Shown here: positions 50,260 to 59,105 of the stretch, piece after piece
How positions within the stretch are numbered: position 1 is the first letter of the stretch
Layout of the letters: every line of letters starts with the position of its first letter
NCBI GenBank assembly: GCA_964406605.1
Contig: CAYOSF010000016.1
Span: 1-64,000, forward strand
Direction of reading: 5' to 3'
Source: CAYOSF01 sp964406605
GTDB taxonomy: Bacteria; Chloroflexota; Dehalococcoidia; DSTF01; RBG-16-68-14
DNA length: 64,000 nt
Translations under genes and position numbers: made by a program
Notes under the pieces: generated by a model
Databases searched by the model: none
Told to the model about the DNA's origin: nothing
What the model saw: the letters and a program-made list of their open reading frames with translations, nothing else

Positions 50260-51687
50260 TCACACTCCTCCGACTGCCACGGACGACCCCACCTCTCGAA
50301 ACCGCCGCACTATCGACTCTCTCAGTCCGCCCCGCCGGCCATCGAGCGGGCGCTGGTGGCCGATGAGCCGGGAGGTGGATTCGAAGAGGCGCTCAGCGAT
50401 CTTGAGCCTGTTCGCAGCGAGAGTACTCCCGGTTTCCGTGCCTTCGATGAGGATCTCTGCGTCCTCCGGCACGAACCCCTCCGACGCCCCGCCGATGGGA
50501 ATCACCTGGTACCGGCCCAGGCGGCGCTCTCGCGCGTAGTGATCGGCGATATTGGTGTATTCCGAGGCTACCCGCAGCGCGGTCCTGCCCTGCGTCCGCC
50601 ATGCGTTCAGCGCTTCGGATAGGCCGTCCCCAGGGACATCCTCCGAAACCGTAGCCACGAGCGAGTACCGGCCTCCGCCGAGGTCTACCAGCTCCTGGAT
50701 GGGACTTGAGGGAAAGCGCAGCGTGTGATCCAGAAACCAGTCGTGGCCGGTGACAGCCAAGTCGAAGCTACCCAACGCGACCTGCTGCGGCATGTCTTGC
50801 GGGCGGATCACCTTCACATCCAGCCCCTCCACATCTGCACGCGGCCGGGCGACGGCGCGCGACCCGTCGTACCCTTCCAGCGCAATACCCGCGTTCCGGA
50901 GAAGGGCGACCGCATCACGTTGCTGGTGGCCATCGGGGACCGCGAGCCGGATGCGGTCCTGCTCCGGCGTGGCCGCGCCCGGCGCCGGCAGCCCATCGAG
51001 ACGGCCTGGCAGTCTCGTCACGCTCGGATCCGGCGCGTGCCCGAGAGCCAGAAGCGGGCCCAACGTCGACGACAGGTCCTTCTCGCCCAGGCTCCGTCGA
51101 TTGGCGACCAAGCACATGCAACCCTCCAGCACGGGAGCCAGCGGCACGAGGCCGAGCGAGCGTACCTCCCTCTCGTCCGCCGCGGCGACCAGCGCCAGGT
51201 CTGCGTCTTCCGGCGGGTACACCTCGGCTGAGCCCCACACCGGCAGCACCCGATACGCCGTCAGGCGCAGCGAGAGAGCCAGCGCCTCCGCCAGGTTTGG
51301 ATACTCGCTGACGATGCGCAGCGGGCTCCAGGGCGGCCCTGACGTTGCCGCACCAGGACTCGCCGCGACGTCGGCCACGGCCGCGAAGAGTCTGCCCGCT
51401 GCCAGATCGAGGTCTCGCAGCCGGACTACCGCATCTTGCGGGTAACGATGTGCCAGCTCGTCAACCCAGAACGACCCACAGATACCGAGGTCGTAGTTGC
51501 CCAGCGCTATCTGAACCGGGATGTCCCGCTCTCGGAAGACCCTAACGGCCGTCTCCCGATCCGCGTCCGCCTGGAGCCGGTAGCTGCGCGATCCTTCGCC
51601 GTAGCCCGGGACGGGCATCCCGGCTTTCGTCAGTAGGTCGGCCAGGGGCCCCCGCGGATCGCCGGTGGGAAGCGCCAGCCTGATCAC
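50260..51687 (-). CDS. hisG: ATP phosphoribosyltransferase, tandem duplicated HisG
   Basis: 475 residues, twice the short HisG. Both halves align. First half (1-about 215): RLALPTGDPRGPL, RERDIPVQIALGNYDLGICG, VSEYPNLAEAL. Second half (about 245-475): RLAVPDGHQQRDA, RPQDMPQQVALGSFDLAVTG, ASEYTNIADHY. The PRPP-binding loop EGTETGSTLAAN (415-426) occurs only in the second half; the matching part of the first half (about 165-180) has no TGxTL. Joins ATP and PRPP, the first step of histidine synthesis. It overlaps hisZ by four bases. Probably one active and one regulatory or structural half. Confidence 0.88.
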   Translation of the reverse strand: MIRLALPTGDPRGPLADLLTKAGMPVPGYGEGSRSYRLQADADRETAVRVFRERDIPVQIALGNYDLGICGSFWVDELAHRYPQDAVVRLRDLDLAAGRLFAAVADVAASPGAATSGPPWSPLRIVSEYPNLAEALALSLRLTAYRVLPVWGSAEVYPPEDADLALVAAADEREVRSLGLVPLAPVLEGCMCLVANRRSLGEKDLSSTLGPLLALGHAPDPSVTRLPGRLDGLPAPGAATPEQDRIRLAVPDGHQQRDAVALLRNAGIALEGYDGSRAVARPRADVEGLDVKVIRPQDMPQQVALGSFDLAVTGHDWFLDHTLRFPSSPIQELVDLGGGRYSLVATVSEDVPGDGLSEALNAWRTQGRTALRVASEYTNIADHYARERRLGRYQVIPIGGASEGFVPEDAEILIEGTETGSTLAANRLKIAERLFESTSRLIGHQRPLDGRRGGLRESIVRRFREVGSSVAVGGV

Positions 51688-52919
51688 GGACGGCCTCCGA
51701 GCAGGGAGACCGCCTGCACGATGCCGTCGACCTCACGCTCTCCGGCGCCGGTGCGCACCAGGAGAGCTCCACCGTCCCGCACCTCGACCTCGCGCTCGCC
51801 GGACTCGTCCTCAGAAAGCGCCAGCCGGCACGAGACCCCGCGCTCGCGCAGGCCCTGGGCGGCGCGGCAGGCAGCCACCAAGGCCGACTGCGAATCCTCA
51901 ACGGGCCGTACCACCACGTCGCTCCCGCCGGCTGGTTCCTCATCGGGTAGCCGCCTGGCCAGGGCGCTCGCTTCGAGCGCGAAACCGGACGCTGGTACGG
52001 ACTGCCCGCCCACCAGACCCAGCAGCTCATCGTAGCGACCGCCGCCGCCCACCGGCTCGCCGTCCAGCAGAAAGCGAAAGATCGGGCCCGAATAGTACTC
52101 GAAGCTGCGGGCGAGCACCGTCTGGAGGCGGCAGGCGTGCCCCAGGGACTCCAGCGCGTCTACGATCGCGCCCAGCCGGGCCAGCGGCTCTCCCAGCTCC
52201 GGCAGAGACGACAAGAGCGCCTGCCGAACATTGGCCAGGTAGCCCGAGCCGGACCCCGGCACGTCGAATAGAAGCTGCAACGGGGCATCCAGCTCCGGCA
52301 GCCGCTCCTCGATCTCGGCGATGACGTTGGGATCGTCGTCCAGCAACCGGTCGTACCAGGCCGCTTGCTCTTCCTGCGCCAGACCCGTCTTGGTCAGCAC
52401 CGCGCGAACGAGTCCCGCGTGGGAGAGACATACCTCGGCGCCGGCGAGGCCAAGTACGGCCAGCACGTTCAGGCCCAGCAGGATCAGCTCCAGATCGCCT
52501 CGGAGACCGCTCTCGCCGATCAGCTCGACGCCGCACTGCCAGTCCTCTCGAGGCTCGTCGCCGCTGGCGAAGCGGAAGATGTTCTGCACGTAGCAGAGCC
52601 GGGCCGGCCGCCCGCCCGCCAGGTGCTCCGCGTAGAGCCGGGCAGTCGGAATGGTCGCCTCCGGCCGCAGCACCACCCGCTCACCGCTCCATCCGTCCCA
52701 GTCCAGGAACGAGTAAACACGGTGGAGCATCTGCGGCGAAAGGGTGCCGGCGGCCGTGAACAGGTGCAGGTACTCGATGGTGGGAGTGCGTATCTCGCTG
52801 TAGCCCGACGAACGGCAAACGGCCAGGAACACCTCCTCCACCCGGCGGAAGCGAGCCATCTCCGGCGGCAGGAGATCGCGCATGCCCCGGCAGCGCAGCA
52901 ATTCGAAGGTATCCGGCAT
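51684..52919 (-). CDS. hisZ: ATP phosphoribosyltransferase regulatory subunit HisZ
   Basis: 411 residues, a histidyl-tRNA-synthetase paralogue. Class II core: GMRDLLPPEMARFRRVEEVF, RPEATIPTARLYAEHLAGG (motif 2), QCGVELIGESGLRGD and GGGGRYDELLG (motif 3). The HisRS histidine-A motif (LVRGLDYY) reads ARSFEYYSG, and the protein is encoded next to hisG, so HisZ is preferred over HisS. It binds short HisG subunits and confers feedback inhibition by histidine. First gene of the operon; promoter at 52993-53021. Confidence 0.88.
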   Translation of the reverse strand: MPDTFELLRCRGMRDLLPPEMARFRRVEEVFLAVCRSSGYSEIRTPTIEYLHLFTAAGTLSPQMLHRVYSFLDWDGWSGERVVLRPEATIPTARLYAEHLAGGRPARLCYVQNIFRFASGDEPREDWQCGVELIGESGLRGDLELILLGLNVLAVLGLAGAEVCLSHAGLVRAVLTKTGLAQEEQAAWYDRLLDDDPNVIAEIEERLPELDAPLQLLFDVPGSGSGYLANVRQALLSSLPELGEPLARLGAIVDALESLGHACRLQTVLARSFEYYSGPIFRFLLDGEPVGGGGRYDELLGLVGGQSVPASGFALEASALARRLPDEEPAGGSDVVVRPVEDSQSALVAACRAAQGLRERGVSCRLALSEDESGEREVEVRDGGALLVRTGAGEREVDGIVQAVSLLGGRP

Positions 52920-52992
52920 GCTTTCGACCCAAGGCGCGAGCGTTTGCCCGCGCCTGTCATGTCACGCCCCCGCTCGGCGCCGGGGCTACCCC

Positions 52993-53021
52993 ATTGTAGA
53001 CGAGCCACTAGACCCCGACAA
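52993..53021 (-). promoter_or_regulatory. Promoter TTGTCG-17-TACAAT for the his operon
   Basis: Minus strand -35 TTGTCG (53021-53016; four of six consensus bases), 17-bp spacer, -10 TACAAT (52998-52993). The start would be near 52986, 67 bases before hisZ. No leader peptide rich in His codons is visible. Confidence 0.6.
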
Positions 53022-53313
53022 CCGAACGGGCGGGAGTCGCGGGCCGACCGCCGGGGCCGGGCGCGCGCTCTTCCCGAGCCATCCGTGAAACCCGCTATGC
53101 GGACGCGCCGTTCCTCGTGCGTGTGCCAAAGGGATCGCCGCCGGGCGCGGTAACAGGGGTCCTCCTACCCCGTTTGGATCTAGACATCGAGAAGACAGAG
53201 CTACGTTGAGTTCAGACACCCTCAGCGCCGGGCGCTGAGGCCCCCGCCAAGTCAGAGCGATCCGTAGCCCACCACCCTCCGGCTGACCCCGACAGTCGCC
53301 ACAGGAGATTGCC
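53022..53313. other. Intergenic region with one perfect hairpin
   Basis: About 290 bases with no gene. The hairpin at 53221-53241 is the only clear element. Confidence 0.45.
53221..53241. promoter_or_regulatory. Perfect 9-bp hairpin upstream of the lipoprotein gene
   Basis: CCTCAGCGC (53221-53229), loop CGG, GCGCTGAGG (53233-53241). It may be an operator or an RNA hairpin in the 5' leader. No T run follows. Confidence 0.5.
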
Positions 53314-54033
53314 ATCAAAGGCGTACTGCCCCTATTGATCCTCGTAATGCTCTCCGCCGGTTGCACGGCTTCTCGGGCGGCGGCGCCGGCGCCCACGGCC
53401 ACGCCCACAGCGACCGCCACAGCGACGGCCAGCCCGTCCCCGACCAGTACGGCTACGGTCACGGCCACTGTCACCGCCACTGCGGCTCCAACGCCCACGG
53501 CGACCAGCACGCCGGAGCCGCCAGCTACACCAACGCCAGAACTGATATCGAAGGTGCTGCCGGCCGCGGAGCCGCCTCAGGCCCCGCCCGCTCCACCGGC
53601 GCCCGCGCAGGTTCCCGGCGGGACGTACCTGCCCGTCCCGGACGGAACGACGGTGGTCTGGGGCGGATGCGCCTCGGACGGCCAGTGCTACTGGTTCAAC
53701 TTCTACTGGGCTCCCACGCACGAAGCCGTCATGCAGAACGGCGAGGGCCAGCACAAGGTCCAGCACGAGATGTGTCACGCGCATCAGCACTGGTCGATCA
53801 ACGGCGGGGCGCCGCTAGCGCCCTCGGACTACGACCTGGAGTCCTGGTACGCGACCGCCGAAGGACAGAGCTTCACGAGTGCCGCGGCCGGGCTCTCCTG
53901 GCCCTGGTCTCACAGCCAGGTGAACGGTCTCGAAGACTTCGCCTGGACCTGCGCCTACTGGTACTACGATCCCGCGTACCTGCAGCAGGTCAGCCCGGAG
54001 CGGTACGCTTGGGCGGACGCCAACCTGCCCTAA
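53314..54033 (+). CDS. Lipoprotein with Thr-Pro linker and HExxH motif, probable ATC start
   Basis: 239 residues counted from ATC 53314. AGGAG (53303-53307) lies six bases upstream and the product begins MKGVLPLLILVMLSAGC, an ideal lipoprotein signal with Cys17. The first canonical start (TTG 53335) would leave only nine residues before the Cys and no basic N-terminus. An Ala/Thr/Pro linker (about 25-100) leads to a globular domain with QHEMCHAHQHW (HExxH at 151-155), later SWYATAEGQSF and LEDFAWTCAYWYYDP. HExxH suggests a zinc metallopeptidase, perhaps gluzincin-like, with one of the later Glu residues as third ligand. Confidence 0.7.
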   Translation: MKGVLPLLILVMLSAGCTASRAAAPAPTATPTATATATASPSPTSTATVTATVTATAAPTPTATSTPEPPATPTPELISKVLPAAEPPQAPPAPPAPAQVPGGTYLPVPDGTTVVWGGCASDGQCYWFNFYWAPTHEAVMQNGEGQHKVQHEMCHAHQHWSINGGAPLAPSDYDLESWYATAEGQSFTSAAAGLSWPWSHSQVNGLEDFAWTCAYWYYDPAYLQQVSPERYAWADANLP

Positions 54034-54312
54034 CCGGCACGGTGGCCACCGACACGGTCGCCGTCTCCCCAACTCGGTCCATCATCCCCGAGGAGCCAGA
54101 GCCGACACCCCAATACCCGATTCGGGCTACGGTCGCCTGCGGGGCCTTCGCTTGCCCGCCAACGGACCTCTAGGCTAGAAGAAGATACGACTCACCAGCG
54201 CCAGAAGCCGGCCCCGGCATCACGGCCGACTGCAATTGACCGACGGGCCGGCGGTCGGCTGCCAGCGCAGGTTCCTGATGCGCCTCGAAAAGACTGAGCT
54301 GGAGGGCACGCC
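54034..54312. other. Intergenic region, nothing recognised
   Basis: 279 bases between the lipoprotein stop and the SDR start. No promoter, terminator or gene stands out. Confidence 0.4.
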
Positions 54313-55116
54313 ATGAGCAATGAAGTAGGGCGACCACGGGCACTCGTAACCGGCGCTTCCGCAGGTATCGGGGAAGCTTTCGCCAGGCACCTGGCACGGC
54401 AGAGATATGATCTGGTCCTGCTCGCCCGGCGCCGGGACCGCCTCGAAACGCTGGCCTCGGAGCTCTCGACCGGGTGGAGTATTGCCGCCGAGGTACTGGA
54501 AGCGGACCTGGGAAAGGACGCGGGCGCGGCGCTGGCCGAGGAGCGGCTCCGGGTCGGTGACATCGGCCTGCTGGTGAACAACGCCGGCTTCGGGACGCGT
54601 GGCGAGTTCGCCGGTCTCCCACTGGGACGGGAGCTGGAGGAGATCGACGTGAACGTTCGCGCGGTCGTACGGCTGAGCCACGCTGCGCTGCAATCGATGG
54701 TCCCGCGCAGGCGAGGCGCGATCATCAACGTTGCGTCGACGGCCGCCTTCCAGGCGATGCCCCGCAACGCCACGTACGCTGCATCGAAGGCGTTTGTGCT
54801 GCATTTCTCAGAAGCGCTGCACGAGGAGGTCAGGCAGCACGGGGTGACGGTGACCTGTCTCTGTCCAGGACCCGTGCACACGGAGTTCCAGCAGGTGGCC
54901 GGCGTCGAAGGAAGTCGCGTGCCCGCACTGGGGTGGACGAGCCCCGACGCCGTGGTCGAGGCGGCCGTTTCGGCAATGCGCGACGGCCGAGCTATCACCG
55001 TGCCCGGAGTCCTGAACAAGATAGGCGCGGTGGGTGCCCAGCTCGCGCCCCGGTTCCTGAGCCGGCGCGTGGCCGGGGCCATCTTCCAAGGCCGTATCAC
55101 CCGCACCGGAGCCTGA
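54313..55116 (+). CDS. Short-chain dehydrogenase/reductase (YqjQ/DltE-like)
   Basis: 267 residues. NADP loop VTGASAGIGEAFARHLA (about 11-27), ARRRDRLETLA (NADP-type arginines), LLVNNAGFGTRGEFA, catalytic Ser in NVASTAAFQ, and YAASKAFVLHFSEALHEE (Tyr-x-x-x-Lys). Closest in style to the uncharacterised YqjQ/DltE SDR group. The ATG follows GGAGGGCACGCC. The substrate is unknown. Confidence 0.88.
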   Translation: MSNEVGRPRALVTGASAGIGEAFARHLARQRYDLVLLARRRDRLETLASELSTGWSIAAEVLEADLGKDAGAALAEERLRVGDIGLLVNNAGFGTRGEFAGLPLGRELEEIDVNVRAVVRLSHAALQSMVPRRRGAIINVASTAAFQAMPRNATYAASKAFVLHFSEALHEEVRQHGVTVTCLCPGPVHTEFQQVAGVEGSRVPALGWTSPDAVVEAAVSAMRDGRAITVPGVLNKIGAVGAQLAPRFLSRRVAGAIFQGRITRTGA

Positions 55117-55145
55117 GGCCACTCCGCTCCCGGCGGGCAGGCTCT

Positions 55146-56411
55146 CTAGAGCGGCAGCCGCCCCGGGGCTTCCGGCTCACCGCCGAGCGCCCGGAGCGCG
55201 TCGTTCATCGCCGCGCGGTAGATGCCCTGGGCCATCAACTGCCGGGCTGCGGCCAGCCTCTCGCGATACGCGTCGCGCTTCAGTTCCTGCGCGCCCGCAT
55301 CGTCGGGGTGCCCCCTGGTCGCCCACTCGGCGACGTGGCATGCCATCGGCAGGTTCCCCCGCTCCAGCAACTCCCTGCCCCGCGCCACGAGCGCATCCAC
55401 CCCGCCGGCGAGTGCCGCGATCTCGCCGCCCTGCTCGCTCCAGGTCGCGGGGAGCAGGTCGGCCGCGCTGCCGTTCCACCAGCCTCCCCAGAGCTGCACC
55501 AAGTTCCGAACGATGAACTTGGGGTCGTCATAGACCACGCGAAGGAAGGGCCGCTTCGACAGCTCAGCGTCGGGCTCGACCTCGTGGAAGATCTGCTCCG
55601 GGCTCTGGCCCGCGTTCATACGCTCCAGCACCTGATCGATGATCGACCGCAGCCAGGCGGCCGTCTCGGTCAGTACGATGCGAACGCCGTCCGCCCCCTC
55701 GACCACCAGCCCGTGGCCGGGGAACATCCAGTCCGCGCCAAGGCCCGCCATCTCCTCCAGGGCCTCCGCCCATTCCAGGGGATATCGTTGAACCTTCTGA
55801 GGGTTGCCGCAGTTCGGGGCCGTCCAGACAATGAGGTCGCCGGTGAACAGATACCCGCGCTCGGGGAGCCAGGCGTACAACGCGTCGTCGGTCTCGCCCT
55901 TCGCCGCGCGGTAGCGCACCTCCGTGTCGCCGATGCGCTGCACCAGGCTGTCGCGGACCGTGAGCGTCGGCCAATCGAATTCGTCCGGGAAGGTCGGGCG
56001 CGGCAGGCTGAACTGGCGCTGGTTGATGATCGCGTTGTAGCCGTGCGTCAGATGGTAGCGGCGAAATCGCGCGACGCAATTCTCCTGCGCGATGATCTGC
56101 GGGCGCTCTCCCGCCTCCAGCCACGGCCGGAGCCCGAAGGCGTGGTCGGAATGACCGTGTGTATAGACAACGGTGTGCAGGGGCGCGTCGCTCCAGTTCC
56201 TGACTGCCTGGTGCACGCGCGTTCCAAGCCCCTGCAGCCCGGGATCGATGAGCAGCAGGCCGGCGCTGGTCGCGACCGCGTAGGTATTCACGAAGGCCGT
56301 ATGCATGAGGACGTCCGGCCGCACCGCGTGGGGATCGGCGCGAAGCTGCGGCACCCTCGCGTGGATCGGATCGTTGGTCACCAACGGGAACTTGTCTTCG
56401 CTAGCAGACAC
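55146..56411 (-). CDS. Metallo-beta-lactamase-fold hydrolase with alkylsulfatase-type dimerisation domain
   Basis: 421 residues from GTG 56411 (AGGGAGG six bases upstream). The metal motif is YTHGHSDHAFG (HxHxDH), followed by GETDDALYAWLPE and DWMFPGHGLVV. The C-terminal region (WGGWWNGSAADLLPATW, then GRELLERGNLPMACHVAEWA) is the alkyl/aryl-sulfatase dimerisation module. No signal peptide. Members hydrolyse alkyl sulfates or related esters. The long open frame upstream of GTG is rejected as non-coding. Confidence 0.83.
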   Translation of the reverse strand: MSASEDKFPLVTNDPIHARVPQLRADPHAVRPDVLMHTAFVNTYAVATSAGLLLIDPGLQGLGTRVHQAVRNWSDAPLHTVVYTHGHSDHAFGLRPWLEAGERPQIIAQENCVARFRRYHLTHGYNAIINQRQFSLPRPTFPDEFDWPTLTVRDSLVQRIGDTEVRYRAAKGETDDALYAWLPERGYLFTGDLIVWTAPNCGNPQKVQRYPLEWAEALEEMAGLGADWMFPGHGLVVEGADGVRIVLTETAAWLRSIIDQVLERMNAGQSPEQIFHEVEPDAELSKRPFLRVVYDDPKFIVRNLVQLWGGWWNGSAADLLPATWSEQGGEIAALAGGVDALVARGRELLERGNLPMACHVAEWATRGHPDDAGAQELKRDAYRERLAAARQLMAQGIYRAAMNDALRALGGEPEAPGRLPL

Positions 56412-56633
56412 GGTCACCCTCCCTTTCTGGACAGACGCTGGCGCTCGAGTCGAGTCTACTAGGCGCTCGCGGAACATGGCCAGGCCGCGGTCAACCCGGA
56501 GCACCGCCCAGGGGCCGCCGCTGACGATGACGACGGCGGCGGACGGGCTCTGCCGGTCCGAATCGGAGCGTCCGGCGATCCGTCTCCGTTCCCGGAGACA
56601 CAAGAGAACTCGATCCGTACCGCGGGCCGGTCC

Positions 56634-57602
56634 CTACGGTATCAGGAGCACCCGTCCGAAGGCCTGGCGGCTCTCGATGTAGGCATGCGCCTCCGCCGCC
56701 TCGGAAAGGGGGTAAGTCCTATCGATGACCGCCTTGAGCGACCCGTTCGCCACGTCTTCCAAGTGCCGGCCAATCATGGCGCGGACGCGGTCGGTGTTAA
56801 CCGCTAGCTCAATTGTGAGGGAGACTCCCGTCAGACTCCGGTTGCCCGCAGACAGAAAACCGATTTCCGGCCGATGCGTATCCCGGCCCGCGTGGCCAAC
56901 CGTGATCGCCCGGCCCCGGTAGGCAAGACTGGCCATGCTCCCGGAGAGCGTCCTGCCTCCGACGGAATCGACGACGAGATCCACGCCGCGGTCATTCGTG
57001 ATGCGGCGAGCCTCCGCGACGAAGTCGCCTGTCTTGTAGTTGATGCCGTGGTCCAGTCCAAACTCCTTGAGTTGCTCTAGCTTCTCGTCGCTGGACGCGG
57101 TGGCGATGACCGTTGCGCCGGCCCTCTTGGCGAGCTGGATCGCCGCCAGTCCGACGCCTCCCCCGCCCGCCTGGATCAGCACCGTCTCGCCCGCCTGCAG
57201 GTGGCCGAACTCGAACAGGCAGTCGTCCGCCGTGCCGAACGGGATGGGCACGCAGGCGGCCTGTTGCAGGTTAATGCCGTCGGGCAGGAGCCAGGTCGAG
57301 GCCGCCGGCGTCGACATCACGGACGCGTGCGATCCATGAGGCGCAACGGCCACGACGGCTTGACCGGCTGACCGGTCGGCAACGTTGGCGCCGACTTCGC
57401 GCAAAATGCCGGAGCACTGGTAGCCCACGATGTGCGGCTTCCTCGGCATCGCGCCTCCGGCACGGTTCAAGACGTCACCACCCTCGATACTGACGGCCTT
57501 CACGTCGATCAAGACGCCGTCCGGGTGGCAGGAGGGGTCCGGTACCTCCTCATAGCGGAGGACGTTGGGCGGACCGGTTTCGTAGTAGACTGCTGCCTTC
57601 AT
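56634..57602 (-). CDS. NADPH:quinone oxidoreductase-like zinc-independent MDR protein
   Basis: 322 residues from ATG 57602. It starts MKAAVYYETGPPNVLRYEEV, with the cofactor motif IQAGGGGVGLAAIQLAKRAG (about 145-164), then DLVVDSVGGRTL. The catalytic-zinc Cys/His pair of alcohol dehydrogenases is missing, as in the quinone-reductase branch. It reduces quinones or enones with NADPH. It is transcribed alone. Confidence 0.88.
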   Translation of the reverse strand: MKAAVYYETGPPNVLRYEEVPDPSCHPDGVLIDVKAVSIEGGDVLNRAGGAMPRKPHIVGYQCSGILREVGANVADRSAGQAVVAVAPHGSHASVMSTPAASTWLLPDGINLQQAACVPIPFGTADDCLFEFGHLQAGETVLIQAGGGGVGLAAIQLAKRAGATVIATASSDEKLEQLKEFGLDHGINYKTGDFVAEARRITNDRGVDLVVDSVGGRTLSGSMASLAYRGRAITVGHAGRDTHRPEIGFLSAGNRSLTGVSLTIELAVNTDRVRAMIGRHLEDVANGSLKAVIDRTYPLSEAAEAHAYIESRQAFGRVLLIP

Positions 57603-58134
57603 GGCTCTCCTCGCGGTCGGAGCTTCGTCTCGGTCATCCGGCCAAGCGCCGGCGAGACGCCCGACCACCTCACTGTAGCCCGCGCGAAGCCCTTGTGTCA
57701 CACGGCTCTGTGCCAGTGACCGTCCCATCCCGGGACTGAAGCCGCGGTAACCATTCCGGCACTTGAGTCGGGGAGGAGGGCCTCACGGAGGCAGCGCGGC
57801 CACTGCCTTGACTCTTTCGGCCCCCGCCCCCTACACTGATGCCGGTGGGTTGGGAGCGTCATGCTTCTGTCCTACCCTTCCTACCGTCCCGGCTCTCTCG
57901 CCGGGGCGGTTGTATTCTGCGACCTTTCTCCCCGATGCTTCCACGGAATCTTCGCGAGTCACGTGCCCGGGGGCCAAACCCGGGACCCGTTTTCTATAAT
58001 GGGCGATCCTACGGATGCGCGCGCCTCCGCTCCCGGTGTATGCTCCGCTCGCGCCGCCTGCAGACGCCGTCGGTCCGCCGGAACACGGACGCTTCGGCGG
58101 GCCCCTGGCGGACCACCCCGCTTAAGTCAGCGCT
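57603..58134. other. Intergenic region with an isolated TATAAT
   Basis: 532 bases without a credible gene. Three overlapping short frames are Pro/Arg/Ser-rich shadows. A perfect TATAAT is at 57995-58000 (plus strand) and CCCGGG occurs twice (57966-57971 and 57979-57984). Any transcript from it would run into the convergent purU end. A small RNA is possible. Confidence 0.4.
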
Positions 58135-58998
58135 TCAGTCGAATACGACCGTCTTGTTGCCGTAGACGATGATGCGGTGGCGTAGGTGAAAATCCACCGC
58201 TCGGGCCAGGACGACCTTCTCCAGGTCGCGCCCTTTGCGGACGAGGTCGGCTACGGCGTCGCGGTGGCTCACGCGCACGATATCCTGAACGATGATCGGG
58301 CCCTGGTCCAGTTCCGTCGTGACGTAGTGCGACGTGGCGCCGATGATCTTCACGCCCCGGTCGTGGGCCTGGTGATACGGGCGCGCCCCGGCGAAGGCGG
58401 GCAGGAACGAGTGGTGGATGTTGATGATCCGGTTGCGGTACCGGCCGACGAACGCCTCGGTAAGGATCTGCATGTAGCGCGCCAGCACCACGAGCTCGAT
58501 GTTCCGCTCCTCGAGTTCCGCGACAATGCGTTCTTCTTGGCGGGCCTTGGATTTCGCGGTGATCGGGAAGCTGTGGAATTCCACACCGAACTCGTCGGCG
58601 ATGGAGCGCAGGGCAGGGTGGTTGCTGATGATCAGCGGGATCTCCGCCCTGAACTCCCCCATCCGCCAGCGCGCGAGCAGATCGTACAGGCAGTGGGGGA
58701 GCCTCGAGACGAAGACCGCGATGCGAGGAACGTAGTCCGAGAACTGAAGACTCCAGGTCATGCCGAAGCGCTCCGCGATTGGCTGGAACGCCCGCGCGAT
58801 CTCCTCGCGGGGCACGTCGAACCCGGCAAGCTCCCACTCCACCCGCTGCAGGAAGGTCCCTTCTTCCTGGTCCGTGTGTTGGTCGGCATGAATGATGTTG
58901 CCGTTGTTGCGGTAGAGGAAATCCGAAACGCCGGCCACAAGCCCCTTCTGGTCTGGGCAGGATAGGAGGAGGACCGCGGTCACGCCTTCTTCGTTCAC
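58135..58998 (-). CDS. purU: Formyltetrahydrofolate deformylase PurU
   Basis: 287 residues from GTG 58998. The N-terminal ACT domain begins VTAVLLLSCPDQKGLVAGVS. The formyltransferase domain has LARYMQILTEAFVGRYRNRI, the HHSFLPAF segment with catalytic His, RPYHQAHDRGVKIIGATSHY, and LDQGPIIVQD. It hydrolyses 10-formyl-THF to formate and THF, linking folate to formate-using purine steps (PurT) or balancing the pool. GGGAG lies close before the start. A TATAGT -10-like sequence is at 59019-59024. Confidence 0.94.
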   Translation of the reverse strand: MNEEGVTAVLLLSCPDQKGLVAGVSDFLYRNNGNIIHADQHTDQEEGTFLQRVEWELAGFDVPREEIARAFQPIAERFGMTWSLQFSDYVPRIAVFVSRLPHCLYDLLARWRMGEFRAEIPLIISNHPALRSIADEFGVEFHSFPITAKSKARQEERIVAELEERNIELVVLARYMQILTEAFVGRYRNRIINIHHSFLPAFAGARPYHQAHDRGVKIIGATSHYVTTELDQGPIIVQDIVRVSHRDAVADLVRKGRDLEKVVLARAVDFHLRHRIIVYGNKTVVFD

Positions 58999-59071
58999 GT
59001 CATCTCCCGCGCGCAAAGACTATAGCGCACCATGAGCCAGGACGCTTCCTCCGGGCGTGGTCTTGGCACCT

Positions 59072-59080
59072 TGCTATAAT
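59072..59080 (+). promoter_or_regulatory. Extended -10 promoter TGcTATAAT
   Basis: TGC (59072-59074) directly before perfect TATAAT (59075-59080). The start near 59087 rules out the ATG at 59079 and favours ATG 59106. Confidence 0.6.
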
Positions 59081-59105
59081 GGCGGCAGTCAAGGAGATCA
59101 TGCTC

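Noticed and set aside
51684..52919. Histidyl-tRNA synthetase
   Set aside because: The HisRS histidine-A motif is not kept and the gene is operonic with hisG, so HisZ is more likely.
57763..58172. Three overlapping plus-strand frames of 78-108 residues
   Set aside because: Compositionally biased, overlapping in different frames, and without ribosome sites.
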